Shown piece after piece: positions 62,197-64,000 of a stretch of 64,000 nt of DNA. The position numbers were made by a program, and so were the translations under genes. The DNA is from Mariprofundus sp. NF (GTDB lineage Bacteria; Pseudomonadota; Zetaproteobacteria; Mariprofundales; Mariprofundaceae). The notes beneath the pieces were generated by a model that worked only from the letters and a program-made list of their open reading frames with translations, was not told the DNA's origin and did not search any database. The stretch is taken from NCBI RefSeq assembly GCF_013387455.1, contig NZ_VWNC01000002.1, forward strand, positions 359,001 through 423,000, written 5' to 3'. Within the stretch, counting starts at the first letter, position 1. Each line of letters opens with the position of its first letter.

Positions 62197-62265
62197 GACT
62201 GAGGAGCACTGCAGTGCCGCTACAGCGGCACCAGGCTCAGTCGAAAAATGTTCAACGGTGCTCAT
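62197..62265 (+). promoter_or_regulatory. SAH riboswitch upstream of ahcY
   Basis: A perfect 7-bp P1 (GACTGAG at 62197 with CTCAGTC at 62236), the conserved GAGGAGCACTGCAG and CCAGGCTCAG, and a downstream GGTGCTCA (62258) that pairs with GAGCAC as a pseudoknot. This is the SAH-riboswitch consensus; it senses S-adenosylhomocysteine and turns on its hydrolase. Confidence 0.9.
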
Positions 62266-62320
62266 ATTTTTATGCCTGGGTCATTTGAAAAGCACTCGGG
62301 CGAGCCATAGGAGTATGAGA

Positions 62321-63727
62321 ATGTCTGATTTTACCGATTATAAAGTAGCCGATATGTCCCCTGAAACCATTGCATGGGGTCGTAAAGAGCTGACCATCGC
62401 CGAAACTGAAATGCCCGGCCTGATGGTGACCCGCGAGAAGTATGCGGCATCCCAGCCGTTGAAAGGCGCACGCATTGCAGGCTCCCTGCATATGACCATC
62501 CAGACCGGCGTGTTGATTGAAACACTGACTGCACTGGGTGCTGAAGTGCGCTGGGCATCATGCAACATCTACTCTACGCAGGATCACGCTGCTGCAGCTA
62601 TTGCTGCTGAAAACATTCCGGTTTTTGCCCACAAGGGTGAGACGCTGGAAGAGTATTGGGAGTTTTGCCACTCTATTATGGAATGGCATGATGGCGGCAC
62701 ACCAAATATGATTCTCGATGATGGTGGCGATGCTACTACCCTGCTGGTTCTGGGCGCCAAGGCTGAACTGGATGCTTCGGTACTGGATAATCCAGGCAGT
62801 GAGGAGGAAGTAGCCCTCTTCGCATCAATTAAGAAACGTCTGGCCTCTCAGCCTGGTTACTACACTACCCGTCGCGATGCGATCCGTGGCGTAACCGAAG
62901 AGACCACCACCGGTGTACATCGTCTGTATCAGATGTTTGAGCGTGGCGAGCTTCCGTTCCCTGCTATCAACGTGAATGATTCAGTAACCAAATCCAAGTT
63001 CGACAACCTCTACGGCTGCCGCGAATCCCTGCTCGATGGCATCAAACGCGCAACTGACGTGATGATTGCCGGCAAGATCTGCGTTGTACTCGGTTATGGT
63101 GATGTGGGTAAAGGTTGTGCACAGGCGTTCCGCGGCATGGGTGCCACCACCTGGGTAACCGAAATTGACCCGATCTGCGCACTGCAGGCGGCGATGGAAG
63201 GCTACCGTGTTGTAAATATGGACGAAGCATGTGCACTGGGCGATATTTTCGTCACCACCACAGGCAACTACCACGTCATCACCCACGACCACATGATTGC
63301 GATGAAGGATCAGTCCATCGTCTGCAACATCGGCCACTTCGATAATGAGATCGATGTTGCCAGCCTGAAGAAATATGAGTGGGACAATGTGAAACCGCAG
63401 GTAGACCAGATTATCTTCCCCAATGGCAACCGCATCACTCTGCTGGCTGAAGGCCGTCTGGTGAATCTGGGTTGCGGAACAGGTCATCCAAGTTTCGTGA
63501 TGTCCAACTCATTCACCAACCAGACACTGGCACAGATCGAGCTGTTCACGCAGACCGGTGAGTATAAGAATGAAGTGTACACACTGCCTAAGAAACTGGA
63601 TGAAGAGGTAGCACGACTGCATATGGCTAAGGTTGGTGTTAATCTGACGCCACTTTCGCAGGAGCAGGCTGACTATATCGGCGTGCCGGTAGAAGGTCCG
63701 TACAAACCAAACCACTACCGCTATTAA
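62321..63727 (+). CDS. ahcY: Adenosylhomocysteinase
   Basis: 468 residues from ATG 62321 (AGGAG upstream); the frame upstream to 62147 lies in the riboswitch and is not translated. [18 protein letters not shown] is the NAD-binding site; ends KPNHYRY. It splits S-adenosylhomocysteine to homocysteine and adenosine, completing the methyl cycle with metK and SAM-dependent enzymes. Confidence 0.97.
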   Translation: MSDFTDYKVADMSPETIAWGRKELTIAETEMPGLMVTREKYAASQPLKGARIAGSLHMTIQTGVLIETLTALGAEVRWASCNIYSTQDHAAAAIAAENIPVFAHKGETLEEYWEFCHSIMEWHDGGTPNMILDDGGDATTLLVLGAKAELDASVLDNPGSEEEVALFASIKKRLASQPGYYTTRRDAIRGVTEETTTGVHRLYQMFERGELPFPAINVNDSVTKSKFDNLYGCRESLLDGIKRATDVMIAGKICVVLGYGDVGKGCAQAFRGMGATTWVTEIDPICALQAAMEGYRVVNMDEACALGDIFVTTTGNYHVITHDHMIAMKDQSIVCNIGHFDNEIDVASLKKYEWDNVKPQVDQIIFPNGNRITLLAEGRLVNLGCGTGHPSFVMSNSFTNQTLAQIELFTQTGEYKNEVYTLPKKLDEEVARLHMAKVGVNLTPLSQEQADYIGVPVEGPYKPNHYRY

Positions 63728-63780
63728 TAGTGGTCCGGGTGTTCGCACCCAGATAAAGTAGTCACACAACAGCACAGGGA

Positions 63781-63830
63781 GGGTAGCAGCTATGGATACA
63801 AAAACGTCTCTATTAGCCGCTACCCTTTTT
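63781..63830 (+). promoter_or_regulatory. Hairpin enclosing the start of the last gene
   Basis: GGGTAGC (63781-63787) and GCTACCC (63819-63825) pair over a 31-base loop that includes the ATG at 63792; the ribosome site overlaps the left arm, and a T run follows the right arm. It could control initiation or end transcription early. Confidence 0.35.
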
Positions 63831-64000
63831 GCTTTTTTACTGGTCAGCAACAGCTGGGCGGCAGGCGGACTGACAGTGGATGCCCGCTTTGATCTGACTG
63901 ATGACGGCATTGTTGATGCCTCTGACTGGCAGCGCATGACCGAAGATACCAAACGCGCCTATGCCTATGAATCGGTCAAAGCACTCGGCGAGGACCCATA
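63792..64000 (+). CDS. Exported protein, 3' end outside window
   Basis: The first 69 residues. Signal peptide (SLLAATLFAFLLVSNSWAAG), then TVDARFDLTDDGIVDASDWQ, whose DLTDDGIVDASD segment resembles an EF-hand or dockerin-type calcium loop. GGGAGGG precedes the ATG. The function cannot be told from this part. Confidence 0.7.
   Translation, partial: MDTKTSLLAATLFAFLLVSNSWAAGGLTVDARFDLTDDGIVDASDWQRMTEDTKRAYAYESVKALGEDP

Larger units (their letters stand above)
62003..62320. other. metK-ahcY intergenic region
   Basis: About 320 bases with E4 hairpin A (62008-62039), an SAH riboswitch (62197-62265) and a stem AAACCGACCACC / GTGTGGTCGATTT (62163-62189). No gene. The ribosome site AGGAG for ahcY is at 62309-62313. 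Confidence 0.7.

Noticed and set aside
62147..62320. N-terminal extension of ahcY
   Set aside because: This frame lies in the SAH riboswitch; ATG 62321 has the ribosome site and the family start.

Overview
The window is one contig from a Gram-negative proteobacterium. Signal peptides, lipoboxes, outer-membrane families and a ubiquinone pathway (ubiE, ubiJ, ubiB) support this. The mix of pyruvate:ferredoxin oxidoreductase with a full pyruvate dehydrogenase operon, a split B12-dependent ribonucleotide reductase, a hemerythrin and an exported rubrerythrin fits a marine, micro-oxic lineage. Zetaproteobacteria (Mariprofundus-like) is my best guess, but this is inference only.

Layout. 2-7438: a tightly packed plus-strand operon with the 3' part of a polymorphic-toxin-like gene (pre-toxin TG motif) and five exported or membrane-anchored proteins of unknown function, two of them sharing an Lcl_C/DUF1566-type domain. 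7533-17922: core genes, including queuosine tRNA mannosyltransferase, NnrU, a rhodanese lipoprotein, a redox cluster (GltD-like flavoprotein, NifJ-type PFOR, SthA transhydrogenase), an exported rubrerythrin and a DUF1614 membrane protein. 17923-26416: an AT-rich genomic island with the gamma-mobile-trio genes gmtY-gmtZ-gmtX, a short extra tyrosine recombinase, and four small single-gene cargo units separated by five copies of a 32-bp imperfect palindrome. The island appears to sit inside a split terminator between two convergent host genes. 26417-31798: pdhA-pdhB-pdhC-lpdA, with imperfect ACGAAGG-type repeats in two gene gaps. 32354-43827: mostly single housekeeping genes, including a cNMP-binding/FHA-like fusion, YciH, LOG family, TcdA, TatD, thioredoxin, TerB, hemerythrin, SelO and Ung.

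44034-49169 looks like a defence or nucleic-acid-processing cluster: two membrane-anchored Mrr-like proteins (one with a decayed zinc ribbon), a NERD/zinc-ribbon protein, a nuclease-helicase DUF2075 protein and a small partner. 49209-53790 has small proteins, tRNA-Thr(TGT), several terminators and an unusual MotA/MotB-like pair without an OmpA domain. 54075-57210 is nrdJb-nrdJa with a paired NrdR operator. 57455-60741 is ubiE-ubiJ-ubiB. 60833-63727 is metK and ahcY with an SAH riboswitch before ahcY. The window ends inside an exported protein gene.

The observations I would follow first are the palindrome-separated cargo array beside a short tyrosine recombinase (23668-26159), a family of tandem hairpin elements with changing stems but constant layout at four intergenic sites (32224, 33122, 54937, 62008), and the nuclease-helicase cluster at 44-49 kb. 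All calls come from reading the sequence; no database search was run.
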